A DNA stretch of 64,000 nucleotides from Nocardia spumae (GTDB lineage Bacteria; Actinomycetota; Actinomycetes; Mycobacteriales; Mycobacteriaceae), in the NCBI RefSeq assembly GCF_020733635.1, contig NZ_JAJFZL010000001.1, positions 6,014,001 through 6,078,000 on the forward strand, read 5' to 3'. The stretch's first letter is position 1, and each line of letters opens with the position of its first letter. This document shows positions 54,507 to 63,741 of the stretch, one piece after another. Under the pieces are notes generated by a model. It was given only the letters and a program-made list of their open reading frames with translations. It made no database searches and was not told the origin of the DNA. A program made the position numbers and the translations under genes.

Positions 54507-57500
54507 ATGGGTATCGAAATCCCCACCGAACTGCAGTGGGTGGCGAAATACGTTGTCGGCGCGGGTGACTGGCCGAAGGGCGATGAGACCGCGATGCGGC
54601 GGCTCGCGCACGGATGGGATCAGCTCGCCGAGGCGCTGACCGAGATCAAGACGGACGCGGGTTCGGTCACCGATTCCGCCCTCGCCGCCGTGGACGGCCA
54701 GACCCACGACGCGATCAAGGAGCTCTGGGATCAGGTCGCGGGCGAGAAGGGGCTGTGGCCTGGCCTCATCGAAGAGGCCAAGGGCCTGAGCAAGGACCTC
54801 GGCGATACCGCCACCGATATCGAGCATACGAAGTACGTGATCATCGCGACCCTGGTGATATTCGCGATCCAGATGATCCAGGCGATCGCCACCGCCTGCA
54901 CCGGAATCGGCGCACCGGTGGCGGCCGCGGAGGAAGCGGCCGCCCAGGTCGCCACCCGGCTCACCATCCGGCAGGCCATCAAATGGCTGATCGAGAAGAT
55001 CTCCACCCGGGCTCTCGCCAAAGCCGCGATCATCGGTGTCGCACAGAGCGCCGGTGTCGACGCCGGTGCCAGCCTGCTGCAGATGGCGCAGGGCAAGCGC
55101 GGCGGATTCACCGGCGAAGAAGTGAAAGGACTGGTCGCCGAGAGCGTTTCGGGCGCGGTAGGTGGCGCCGTGGGCGCCAAACTCGGCTCCGACGGACTCG
55201 CGAAGGGTTTGGTGGACCGAGCCGAATCGACAGCGGGCAAATTCGCGGCCCGCACGGCCAGCGATGCGGTCGGCGGTGCGGTCGGCTCGGTCGCCGGCAC
55301 CGCCGCGAGCGTTCCCTTCGGCGGCAAATTCGAAGTCGATCCCACCACGCTCGCGACCTCGTCGATCGCGGGCGCCGCACAGGGCGCGGTCGGCCAGGTA
55401 CGAGAGGGACATACCAACACCGCGGGCCACGAGAACGGCGACTCCAACGCGTCGGACAACGACCGCCCCAACCCGAACTCACCCTCGAATTCGGCTCCCA
55501 CGCAACCGAGCGGCACCCACGAGACCCCGAGCAATTCGCACACCGGCGACAACCCTCCACCGGCACAGCACGATACGACGCCACCCAGCTCCGGCTCGGC
55601 GCCGTCCTCACCGCACGAGAGCGCTCCGGCGAATCCCGCCCATACCGACGGCACCAGCGCCACCCCTCCGCACGACAGCACGCCCGCGAACCCGGCTCAC
55701 ACCGGCGACAGCCAACCCGAATCCGGTAGCCACTCTCCGGAATCCGCTGCGCCACACCATGACACGACTCCACCCGCCGACCGCTCGGTGCCCGAGCACA
55801 ACACACCCGACTCCACCGGCACGCCCAGCGGGCACGACCAACCGTCGGCCGCTCACCCGACCACCCCCGAGCAACCGTCGCCCCCCAGCGGTTCGAGCCT
55901 GAACTGGGACTACGACACCCCCGCACACACCGAACCGGGCAACGCCACTCCCGACGGCCCGGCCGACACCGGAACGACGCCGCACGAACCGGCGTCGAAC
56001 GGCACCCCGCCGCCCGCGCACAGCGATCAGCCGGCATCGCATCAGCCCGACGCCGGCACACCCGGGCCCGCACAGCATCCCGACGCGCCCACCCAGCCGC
56101 CGGCCTCCGCGCCGGAGGCCCCCGCCGGACAGCCGAATCACCCCACCGACGCGCAATCCGTACCGGCACAGGGCGGTTCGGCGGACCACCCGAGCTCATC
56201 CGCCGCCGGCGACACCAGAGCACCGACGGACACCGCACCGGCGACGACCCACGCGGCCACCACCGACACATCCGCCGCGACACCATCGTCCGGAACGCCC
56301 TCGATGGGCTCGATGGGTTCCCTCGGCTCGTCCGGAGGCGAAGGCACGCACAAGTCCAGCACGCCGAATCACAGTCCCTCCCAGCCTGAGACCCCCGCTG
56401 TGGACGGCCGGACTCCGCCGCGCGGGGCCGAGACCCCCACACGCCCGGACACCGGCCGCGCCTCCCCCGACAACACCGCGCGACCGGAACCGGCGCGCCC
56501 GGCGCCCACCCCCCGTCCCACCCCGAACGGTGAGCAACCGCGCCCGGCCCCGCGCAGCGACAACACGCCACGGGCGAACGAAGGCCGGCCCACGACGCCG
56601 GAGCGCCCCCCGGTCACCGATTCCGCTCGACCGGCCGACAGCACGCACGCACCGGAAGCCCCGCCGGCCAGTACAACTCACACCGACCCGCCGGGGCCTC
56701 GGTCGGATGCCCCAGCGCCGCACACCGACCGTCCGGCAGCCGGGCCGCGCGACGGCAACCCGGCCGGCACCGCACCGCGCCCCGAGGGCCCGCAACCGGA
56801 TCAACCGAGTTCGCACCCCCACGGCGAAGCCGCCACCACACCCCCGGCGGAAACTCCCGCGCCCGAACACAATCCGCCCACCCAGCCGCCGGACCGTCCC
56901 GGCTTCGACCCCGCGGTGCACAAGTACGTCGCCCGGGACAACAACGGGCAGATCATCCTTCCCGACCCGTTCTACGCCGGCGGCTACAGCCCGCATCTCG
57001 ACCGCTACCAGCCCACCATGGAAGAGATCTCGGCGGCTCGCGCCCATCCACCGGGCGAGAGTCCGCACGACGTGGAAGTGCGCCGCTGGGAGGACCACCA
57101 CGCCGAAACACCGGAAGCCACGGCCCCACAGGAAAACTCACCGGCCGCAGCACACGCACCGGCCCGGGAAACCGTGCCGGCGCACGAGGCCGAACGACCG
57201 AATTCCCACGATCCGGCCGCCGACCGACCGGCATCGCACCCGTCGGACCGCCCGAACGAAAACGCCTCCACCCCACGCGACCACACCACCGATCCCGAAC
57301 ACCAACCCCGCCGTCCGGAGACCACCGCACCGCGCCGTGAGCCCGAACCGGCCACCCCACCGCGCTGGGCCCACCACGACCCGAACTTCATGGCGAATTC
57401 GATGCGCCCACCGGAGTTCATGCGACGCGGCGCGAACGACCCGGCCGGCAATCACCCGCACCCGGCACCCCGTCCCGAAGCCCACCGGCCGACCGATCGG

Positions 57501-60500
57501 CCGAACACGGGATCGCCTCACCCGAACCGCCCGCACCCGGAAACTCGACGCCCCGAAACCCCACGCGCGGAAACCCCACGCCCGGAAACCCCCCGGCCCA
57601 ACCGAACCCACCCGGAAAACCCCCGTCCGAACCACCGACCGGGCGAGCCGACCACCCCCCGCCCGGAGCACGGTCCCCGGACACGCCCGGAGAACACGGG
57701 GCGGCCCCATCCGGACCCCACCCCGCGCCGGCATCCCGCCGCACCCCCGAGAGACGCCGCACCGTCGGCTCGGCCGACAGGAACGCGGCCGGAACCCAAT
57801 CCCTCGCATCCTGCGAGTCACCCGCCCCGGCATCCGAATCCAGTCCCCGATCCGAACGTTGGCGCAACGCATCCGTCTCCGAACGGCCATCCCCCAGCGC
57901 ACCCGGCCGGTGGCCACGATCAGCAGCACAGTCACTCTGCACCCAGAGATGAGGGCTACCTGGGCAGAGACGGCTATCGTCACTTCGCCAGCGATATCGC
58001 GGGCGAACAGTACGGTGAGCACCAACTCGGCCACGTATACGCGGGCCTTCCGGAACATCTGCGCCAAGCTGTTCACGCCTACACCGTTCAATCGCTGCCG
58101 AACGGTTTTCTTCGCGCACCGGATCCGATCGGCAGCGTCGGACAGTACTTTCAGCATCTGCACAACGAAAGCAATGGCGTTCATGCACTGGCGCCCTTGA
58201 ACGGCGGCAGAATGCCCGGAACGCGCGCGGAACTAGAGCAGATGTGGCGCAACCCGCACGCCACCGACGCGCAGCGGGCGTGGATGCATCACACCCTCAG
58301 CGCACCAGATGTCAATGCGCGACTACGCGAGATGTGGGGCAACTACGAGCGAAACCAGCAGCTGCACAGCTACTTCGGTGAGCCACCGACTGTCGACGCC
58401 TTCCGTCGCCGAATCACGGCGATCGACAACGCACTGAACCACCCACTTCCGGAGCCCGTCAGTGCAATCCGCGGCGTGCACGACGTCTCTTTCCTCACCG
58501 CCGCGGACGGGCGTCCTCTCGGGGGACGCGACCCTCGGGCGCTGATCGGCGCCACGCAAACCGAGCAGGGATATATGTCGACCTCGCTCGGCGCCAACCC
58601 TACTGTCGTGGACGGCAAACCGTTCGAATACCGTGTGCGACTCGATCTTCCGGCCGGGACGCACGGGCTCTGGATGGGACGTGAGAGTGCGTACCCGGAC
58701 CAGCGTGAACTGATACTGCCCCGCCAGACGCAGTATCGAATTCTCGATGTGACGCAAACCGGCTGGGCGAACGGCCGTCCGGTATACGAGATCCACGCCG
58801 AAGTCGTCCCCCATTCCCAGCCACAACATTCGCCGGCATCAGCTACGGAGCACTCGAACCACTCGAATTCGCCAGGCCGGGAAACGAACCGCGCCGATAC
58901 GAATCCCGCTGGTCGCCGCGAATCGTCGGAACGCGGCACCGATAGCGCGCCTGCACATAGGCTGGTTCGGCCGGAAAACCCCGATTCCGGCACGCCTGCC
59001 ACCCCCGGCAACAGAGCACCACACCCGTCGGCAACCGGTCATCCACCGCACACCACTCCGCAGCCCGGCCGTACCGAACAACCGCGCACCCCCGGTCCGA
59101 CGACGACGCACCCAGTCGGGCGGGCCCCCGCAGAGACCACTCCGGCCGGGCAGCCTCACGAATCGCCGGCAGTCCGCAACGGCGAACCACCTGCATCGCA
59201 CGCATCCGATTCATCAGCGTCTGCGCCCTCGGCGGCCCCGCGAACGACCAGCCCGATCGACGAGCAACCGACACGCGGTATAGAACCCGCTCACCCGAAC
59301 TCCGCGGCGCGACTCGGCCCCGAGCCACATGGACGGGACAGTGATACAACTCCGGCAAGCACCGGACAGTCACATCGGGAACCACCCGCGCGGCACGACG
59401 GCGAGACGCCGTCGCGAAATGATCACCCCGCGAACCGGAATGATGCTCATCACGAGGCCGGGCGCTCACCATCGGAGCCGGCACACCGAGAGGAACAGCC
59501 GAGCCGAACCGAAGCCGAGCGTTCCGAACATCGTTCATCGAACGAGGCGGATCCGCGTCGAGTCGACGAAACCACGGGCGATCAACGGCGTGCACTGCGT
59601 GCCTACACCGACCCGGACGCCCACCTCTACACCGACCTGAACACCCGCCTGCGCGGTGGCATCGATCTCGACCCGGCACAACATCAACTAGCCCAGGATA
59701 TTTCGGCTGCTCTCGACAATTTGCCGCCTCACACCGGTACCGTCTGGCGCGGCACCTCGCTGACGCCCGAAGAGATCGCGAGGTACGTACCTGGCGAGAC
59801 CGTGACAGAAGCCGCCTTCACCAGCACGTCACGCGATCCCAGACGCATCTTCACCGGCAATGTCGAGTTCGTCGTCCACTCCAGTACCGGCCGTGACATT
59901 TCCGGCCACTCTCTGCGCCCTGGAGAACAGGAAGTCCTCTTCGACCGAAATACGACCTTCGAGGTTCGCGGCGTCGTCCACGACCCCAACGCTGGTTTGT
60001 TCGGGCGCACACGCATCTACCTCTACGAGACTCCGCCGCACGTGGGCGACAACCCCGTGGAGCACCCTGGCGACCACGAGCAGCCGGATGCCGACCACAC
60101 GGACGAGCAGCCGGCGCACCCCGCCGATCCCGAGCATCCGGTTGCGCACGGCACCGACCGAACCGCAATCGGCGACGACCCACAGACCCGCCGTGTCTAC
60201 GAAAACCTCCGCAACGAAGGCGAACACGACGTCATCGTCCACGGAAACCGCTTCGGTCGCCCGACCCCAGGCCACGAGAACGAGACCAGTCCAGAACGCG
60301 TCGCCGAGGCCATTCGCAACAATCCCCACTACGAACCCGGCACCCCGGTTCGGCTGGTCTCCTGCCACGCCGGAAACGAAATCGGCTGGGCCCAGCAACT
60401 CGCCAATGAGCTGGGTGCGCCGGTACGCGCACCGTCCGACACGGTCGGCGTGCGGCAGTCCCCCGATTCGCCCGCAGTTGTCCACGACGGTGGGCACTGG

Positions 60501-61463
60501 GTTACCTTCCATCCCGGCGAACCCACCCAGGCGCCTGAGCCAACACACCATGAACCGACGAGCGATGGGGAGTCCATCAGGTCGACCACCGACGGTCGCC
60601 TTGATGAATGGGACATCATGGACAGTGGGCCGCCGCCGGAGGATTCGGGCGGCAACGAGCATCGCCCCGGCGAAGATCCGGACTACCCGACACTTTCCGA
60701 AAAGACCCACCAGCGTGTGCTCGATTCCGATCTCTTTCTCCGTGAGTCCGGAATCGATCCCACCACAGTGCACGGAGATCTGCCGAGCAACCACCCCGAG
60801 CGCGTACGCCTAGCCGGTGTAATCGCCAATACCAGATTTCCGAGGCAAGCTGGGGATCTACCTGCCCGAGTAGCGCGGTTTGTCGCAGATTCCAGCACGC
60901 CGGGAGATCCCATATCATTCGTCGACCGATATGAGTATGCCCGAGCCAAATTCACAGAATTTCAGCGGCAAATCGATCTTTCGGAAAAGCCAGCCAACGA
61001 GTCCGGCAAGGCATATGCGGCACGCATGTTCAATTTGTCGGACGTTGCGTCGGACCTGTCGGCCGATATGCAGGAAGTAGCTGAACTCGGGTTTCACGCT
61101 GCCACCATCGAACCAGATGCGATGGGCGATGGCCTACAGGACTCGGTGCGACAGATCGAAAAGCTCGGCTTCCAGGAAGCAGCCGGCGCCGCCTATCACG
61201 CGGCAAAACACATCGAGGAATTACCGATAGTCGAGCGCGACGGGCTTTCGACCATAGAGGCATACCATGCGAGTGCGGCCCAAACTGTACGAACTGGAAC
61301 TCTGGTCGCCAGAGAGACGGAATCCGACGGCACCGTTAAACTTGTATATCACCGCAGTATCATAGACGGAGACGAAAACACCAAGATGGAAGCCATCGTG
61401 AAAGTTGCAGCGGACGGTAGTGCGCGGATGGCGTCCTACGGCGAGCCGAAGGCTGTGAAGTAA
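54507..61463 (+). CDS. Giant T7SS polymorphic toxin with two ADP-ribosyltransferase modules, a caspase-like module and a variable tip
   Basis: A 2,318-residue effector. Residues 1-100 form a CpnT-like WXG100 domain (IEIPTELQWVAKYVVGAGDW). Hydrophobic helices follow (YVIIATLVIFAIQMIQAIAT, near 112-131), then a Gly/Ala-rich region to 300. About 310-1165 is Pro/His/Thr-rich and disordered. ART-like module 1 (about 1190-1425) has Arg1322, Ser-Thr-Ser 1358-1360 and Gln1399-x-Glu1401. After a second Pro-rich linker, ART-like module 2 (about 1695-1840) has Arg1748, STS 1773-1775 and Glu1807-x-Glu1809. A caspase/CPD-like module follows with His1912 (VIVHGN) and Cys1953 (VSCHAG). The last 290 residues are a separate tip with Lys/His-rich AYHAAKHIEELP, possibly an RNase-type toxin. 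The tip lies in lower-GC DNA. The ribosome-binding site at ATG 54507 is weak. Confidence 0.85.
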   Translation: MGIEIPTELQWVAKYVVGAGDWPKGDETAMRRLAHGWDQLAEALTEIKTDAGSVTDSALAAVDGQTHDAIKELWDQVAGEKGLWPGLIEEAKGLSKDLGDTATDIEHTKYVIIATLVIFAIQMIQAIATACTGIGAPVAAAEEAAAQVATRLTIRQAIKWLIEKISTRALAKAAIIGVAQSAGVDAGASLLQMAQGKRGGFTGEEVKGLVAESVSGAVGGAVGAKLGSDGLAKGLVDRAESTAGKFAARTASDAVGGAVGSVAGTAASVPFGGKFEVDPTTLATSSIAGAAQGAVGQVREGHTNTAGHENGDSNASDNDRPNPNSPSNSAPTQPSGTHETPSNSHTGDNPPPAQHDTTPPSSGSAPSSPHESAPANPAHTDGTSATPPHDSTPANPAHTGDSQPESGSHSPESAAPHHDTTPPADRSVPEHNTPDSTGTPSGHDQPSAAHPTTPEQPSPPSGSSLNWDYDTPAHTEPGNATPDGPADTGTTPHEPASNGTPPPAHSDQPASHQPDAGTPGPAQHPDAPTQPPASAPEAPAGQPNHPTDAQSVPAQGGSADHPSSSAAGDTRAPTDTAPATTHAATTDTSAATPSSGTPSMGSMGSLGSSGGEGTHKSSTPNHSPSQPETPAVDGRTPPRGAETPTRPDTGRASPDNTARPEPARPAPTPRPTPNGEQPRPAPRSDNTPRANEGRPTTPERPPVTDSARPADSTHAPEAPPASTTHTDPPGPRSDAPAPHTDRPAAGPRDGNPAGTAPRPEGPQPDQPSSHPHGEAATTPPAETPAPEHNPPTQPPDRPGFDPAVHKYVARDNNGQIILPDPFYAGGYSPHLDRYQPTMEEISAARAHPPGESPHDVEVRRWEDHHAETPEATAPQENSPAAAHAPARETVPAHEAERPNSHDPAADRPASHPSDRPNENASTPRDHTTDPEHQPRRPETTAPRREPEPATPPRWAHHDPNFMANSMRPPEFMRRGANDPAGNHPHPAPRPEAHRPTDRPNTGSPHPNRPHPETRRPETPRAETPRPETPRPNRTHPENPRPNHRPGEPTTPRPEHGPRTRPENTGRPHPDPTPRRHPAAPPRDAAPSARPTGTRPEPNPSHPASHPPRHPNPVPDPNVGATHPSPNGHPPAHPAGGHDQQHSHSAPRDEGYLGRDGYRHFASDIAGEQYGEHQLGHVYAGLPEHLRQAVHAYTVQSLPNGFLRAPDPIGSVGQYFQHLHNESNGVHALAPLNGGRMPGTRAELEQMWRNPHATDAQRAWMHHTLSAPDVNARLREMWGNYERNQQLHSYFGEPPTVDAFRRRITAIDNALNHPLPEPVSAIRGVHDVSFLTAADGRPLGGRDPRALIGATQTEQGYMSTSLGANPTVVDGKPFEYRVRLDLPAGTHGLWMGRESAYPDQRELILPRQTQYRILDVTQTGWANGRPVYEIHAEVVPHSQPQHSPASATEHSNHSNSPGRETNRADTNPAGRRESSERGTDSAPAHRLVRPENPDSGTPATPGNRAPHPSATGHPPHTTPQPGRTEQPRTPGPTTTHPVGRAPAETTPAGQPHESPAVRNGEPPASHASDSSASAPSAAPRTTSPIDEQPTRGIEPAHPNSAARLGPEPHGRDSDTTPASTGQSHREPPARHDGETPSRNDHPANRNDAHHEAGRSPSEPAHREEQPSRTEAERSEHRSSNEADPRRVDETTGDQRRALRAYTDPDAHLYTDLNTRLRGGIDLDPAQHQLAQDISAALDNLPPHTGTVWRGTSLTPEEIARYVPGETVTEAAFTSTSRDPRRIFTGNVEFVVHSSTGRDISGHSLRPGEQEVLFDRNTTFEVRGVVHDPNAGLFGRTRIYLYETPPHVGDNPVEHPGDHEQPDADHTDEQPAHPADPEHPVAHGTDRTAIGDDPQTRRVYENLRNEGEHDVIVHGNRFGRPTPGHENETSPERVAEAIRNNPHYEPGTPVRLVSCHAGNEIGWAQQLANELGAPVRAPSDTVGVRQSPDSPAVVHDGGHWVTFHPGEPTQAPEPTHHEPTSDGESIRSTTDGRLDEWDIMDSGPPPEDSGGNEHRPGEDPDYPTLSEKTHQRVLDSDLFLRESGIDPTTVHGDLPSNHPERVRLAGVIANTRFPRQAGDLPARVARFVADSSTPGDPISFVDRYEYARAKFTEFQRQIDLSEKPANESGKAYAARMFNLSDVASDLSADMQEVAELGFHAATIEPDAMGDGLQDSVRQIEKLGFQEAAGAAYHAAKHIEELPIVERDGLSTIEAYHASAAQTVRTGTLVARETESDGTVKLVYHRSIIDGDENTKMEAIVKVAADGSARMASYGEPKAVK

Positions 61464-62017
61464 TGAGCGACGAATTTCCGTCCACAACCGAATGCATTAC
61501 TCAGGTCATCCGCGACCTGGAAGTCTCCGATCAGATCTTCCAGAGCGATGGAGTGAAGAACACACGCCGTATCACCTATTTCGTTCGAGCTATGGTCATG
61601 CTCACAGGAGCGGAATCGCAGATACCTCGCGACAGTCAGCTTTCCGATGGTCAGATATTCAGTTATAGACACCAGGTGTCCCAGCTAGTGCAGGCCAACG
61701 CGGCCACGTTCAAGAATTTCCTGTTCGAGGTATTCGACAGAACTTCCCGCGCTATCACCGATGGATGGCGCACACCGTGCCTGTACCGCTCCGCTATCCA
61801 GTTCTTGCAGGACAATTTCAAAGGTATCGATCTAGTCTTGGACGACGAAGATCGAGAATTTATCGACGAGATCGACGAGATCTTCGAAGAGTTGGCGACC
61901 AGCATAGAACCACTACCGGCCAGCATGATTCCCCCCGGAATACCCGATAGCCATTGGTGGTGGCGCTTACCCTCTGCGACACCGAAAGAAGCGGCCGACG
62001 CCCGATACGACGACTGA
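61463..62017 (+). CDS. Probable immunity protein of the giant toxin
   Basis: Not recognised. A 184-residue acidic cytosolic protein (FKGIDLVLDDEDREFIDEID, EIFEELATSIEPLP) that starts at ATG 61463 in the TAATG overlap with the toxin stop, so it is made in step with the toxin. No signal peptide or membrane segment. Overlap, acidity and the sharp drop in GC content shared with the toxin tip make it the prime candidate for the cognate immunity protein. This is inference from position; no immunity family was identified. Confidence 0.65.
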   Translation: MSDEFPSTTECITQVIRDLEVSDQIFQSDGVKNTRRITYFVRAMVMLTGAESQIPRDSQLSDGQIFSYRHQVSQLVQANAATFKNFLFEVFDRTSRAITDGWRTPCLYRSAIQFLQDNFKGIDLVLDDEDREFIDEIDEIFEELATSIEPLPASMIPPGIPDSHWWWRLPSATPKEAADARYDD

Positions 62018-62025
62018 GGCACATA

Positions 62026-62415
62026 ATGCGAGAGATAAAGCCATTGGGCATATACCGGGAGATGTATTCCACACCAAAAGTCGAGTTGCCTAGATTGTCG
62101 GATTCATACACTATGCGCATAATAGGCGATCGCCAGAGAGTGGCCGATTACATGGAGGCCTGCACTCCGGTCTTCGATGTCCTCGAAGACGTCGTAGACC
62201 TCGTCGACGGTCGCGAGTGGATCCGAAGCGGTCCGACGCTCCTATCGGATGGCGCGTGGATCTGGCGCCTCGACTCGGTCCACTACCTTCGCCACTACTC
62301 GCTCGATATTCCCCAGGAATTTCTCGACCACGTCCAAAGCCGCGACTACCGGCCCGTGGACGATGTCGACGCCTCGGCGCCCGAATTCGACGACGCGATA
62401 TCCGCCTACTTCTGA
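62026..62415 (+). CDS. Hypothetical protein, second possible immunity gene
   Basis: Not recognised. A 129-residue acidic protein (IKPLGIYREMYSTPKVELPR, YMEACTPVFDVLEDVVDLVD) with no membrane segment. GAGG lies eight bases before ATG 62026, nine bases after the preceding stop. The frame upstream of this ATG overlaps the previous gene and is rejected. Base composition remains lower in GC at its 5' end. It could protect against one of the ART modules or be an immunity gene for a related toxin. Confidence 0.6.
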   Translation: MREIKPLGIYREMYSTPKVELPRLSDSYTMRIIGDRQRVADYMEACTPVFDVLEDVVDLVDGREWIRSGPTLLSDGAWIWRLDSVHYLRHYSLDIPQEFLDHVQSRDYRPVDDVDASAPEFDDAISAYF

Positions 62416-62427
62416 ATCGGAGCCATC

Positions 62428-62730
62428 ATGACCGATCAACCATGGCTACAGTCGGCAAGCCCCGAGGAACAGCGCAAGATCGACGAAAAGATCGCGACGC
62501 GCATGGGCATCACAGTGGAGCAGCTCCATGAGCTCGACCGTGAGGTGGCCGCCGATGTCCGTGCGCGGGACACGGTGCCGACGGACGAGCGCATTACAGA
62601 CAACAATCCCAAGTTCACAAAAGGTTTCGGTCCCAACACTCCGGAGAACATGCTTCAGCCGGGGGAAATTCGCGAACACTACCGGAAGTCCGAGATCGAC
62701 GACGGCGATGCGGGCACCGATCGCATCTAG
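62428..62730 (+). CDS. Small hypothetical protein of the toxin locus
   Basis: Not recognised. A 100-residue hydrophilic protein with a charged N-terminal helix (SPEEQRKIDEKIATRMGITV, EQLHELDREVAADVRARDTV) and a C-terminal part FTKGFGPNTPENMLQPGEIR. GGAG lies six bases before ATG 62428, 12 bases after the previous stop. Its GC content is back to the genome norm, and it probably belongs to the same transcript. Confidence 0.6.
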   Translation: MTDQPWLQSASPEEQRKIDEKIATRMGITVEQLHELDREVAADVRARDTVPTDERITDNNPKFTKGFGPNTPENMLQPGEIREHYRKSEIDDGDAGTDRI

Positions 62731-62763
62731 GATCGAGGGCATTGTGAGAGGAATGACCGACAG

Positions 62764-63705
62764 ATGACCGACCCGTCCTGGCCGGCAGAGCCGTGGAATG
62801 CGTATCCCGCGACTGCGTCGCCGCAGGGGCCATCCGGTCCCTACGAGCCTCCGCTGCCGCCGACGAATGATCGACCGACCGCCGGTCCGCCCGGCTACGG
62901 TCCGCCCGGCGGACCGGGTGCGCCGATCGCACCCCGAGCAACATACGACGGTTGGACCAGGCAACCGGTCATCTATGTGACTGTCACGCGACAGGGTGAA
63001 TTCCTAGGTTGCCTCTGGGCATCGGAGACGCACAATTCCGCCGGTTTCATCCGCAAGATGTCGGGCGGCGATCCACTGTCCGACCCGTCGTGGACCGCCA
63101 TCGACACGTGGGCCGACCGCTTGGCCGCCGCGTATGCCGACGGGCTCCCGGCCCAGCGAGCGGTACAGCAGTGGATCGGCGCACCGGAACATCCGGAGGG
63201 CGGCGGAATTTCATCGAACAGCCGGGTCCGACGCGCCGACAGCTTGACCGCACTCTACGAACTGGTGAATCCCGGAGGACCACCCCCGCCGAACCCGCTG
63301 GTGCAGGACGGCATGTACCCCGACGGCACGCCGGTCGACCGCTCGCAGGGTTGGGGGCCGCTGGTCAGCGCACCTCTACGCCGCTATGCGACAACCACAT
63401 CCGGCGCTGTTCGCTTCCTTCCGATAGTGAAGGACGGCCGGCACATCGGCTATCTCTGGGCATCGGTCGACAACGACGCGGCCGACTACCTCCCGCTTCG
63501 CGCGGCCGGCGAGACAGCGCAAGCCGCAGCCGGTCTCTGGCAATTGCGACTCAGCCAGGGGTACGGGCAGCACATCCCGCCACTCCGAGCACTTCAGGAC
63601 AACCGTCACCATCCTGAAGACCGCCTCTCGGGAATGATCCAGCCCAACGCCGAGTACGGCGAACTTCCATCGCTGGAGCAGCTGACATCTTTGGCGCAGC
63701 AATAG
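62764..63705 (+). CDS. Hypothetical protein with an internally duplicated domain
   Basis: A 313-residue protein not matched to a known family. After a Pro/Gly-rich N-terminus (GPPGYGPPGGPGAPIAP) it contains two related halves, about 68-165 and 217-308. Both read G-(E/R)-x-(L/I)-G-x-LWAS, then Asn-x-Ala, a W-x-x-RL helix with Y-x-x-G, an Ala-Leu/Val motif, HPE, I-x-x-N and a final S-L-x-x-L. The copies are diverged but collinear. The N-terminal Pro-rich stretch resembles T7SS accessory proteins. Possibly a regulator or immunity protein of the toxin locus. Confidence 0.7.
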   Translation: MTDPSWPAEPWNAYPATASPQGPSGPYEPPLPPTNDRPTAGPPGYGPPGGPGAPIAPRATYDGWTRQPVIYVTVTRQGEFLGCLWASETHNSAGFIRKMSGGDPLSDPSWTAIDTWADRLAAAYADGLPAQRAVQQWIGAPEHPEGGGISSNSRVRRADSLTALYELVNPGGPPPPNPLVQDGMYPDGTPVDRSQGWGPLVSAPLRRYATTTSGAVRFLPIVKDGRHIGYLWASVDNDAADYLPLRAAGETAQAAAGLWQLRLSQGYGQHIPPLRALQDNRHHPEDRLSGMIQPNAEYGELPSLEQLTSLAQQ

Positions 63706-63741
63706 CGAAACGGCGAGGTTCGGACCGAAATAGAAAGTGTC

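Noticed and set aside
56280..57900. Pro/Arg/Thr-rich repeats in the toxin considered as a CRISPR-like or minisatellite array
   Set aside because: The repeats are short, imperfect and in frame with a disordered protein linker; there are no uniform spacers.
57138..58184. Long Arg/Gly-rich frames on the minus strand across the toxin linker
   Set aside because: Pro-rich coding on the + strand automatically gives open Arg/Gly frames on the minus strand.
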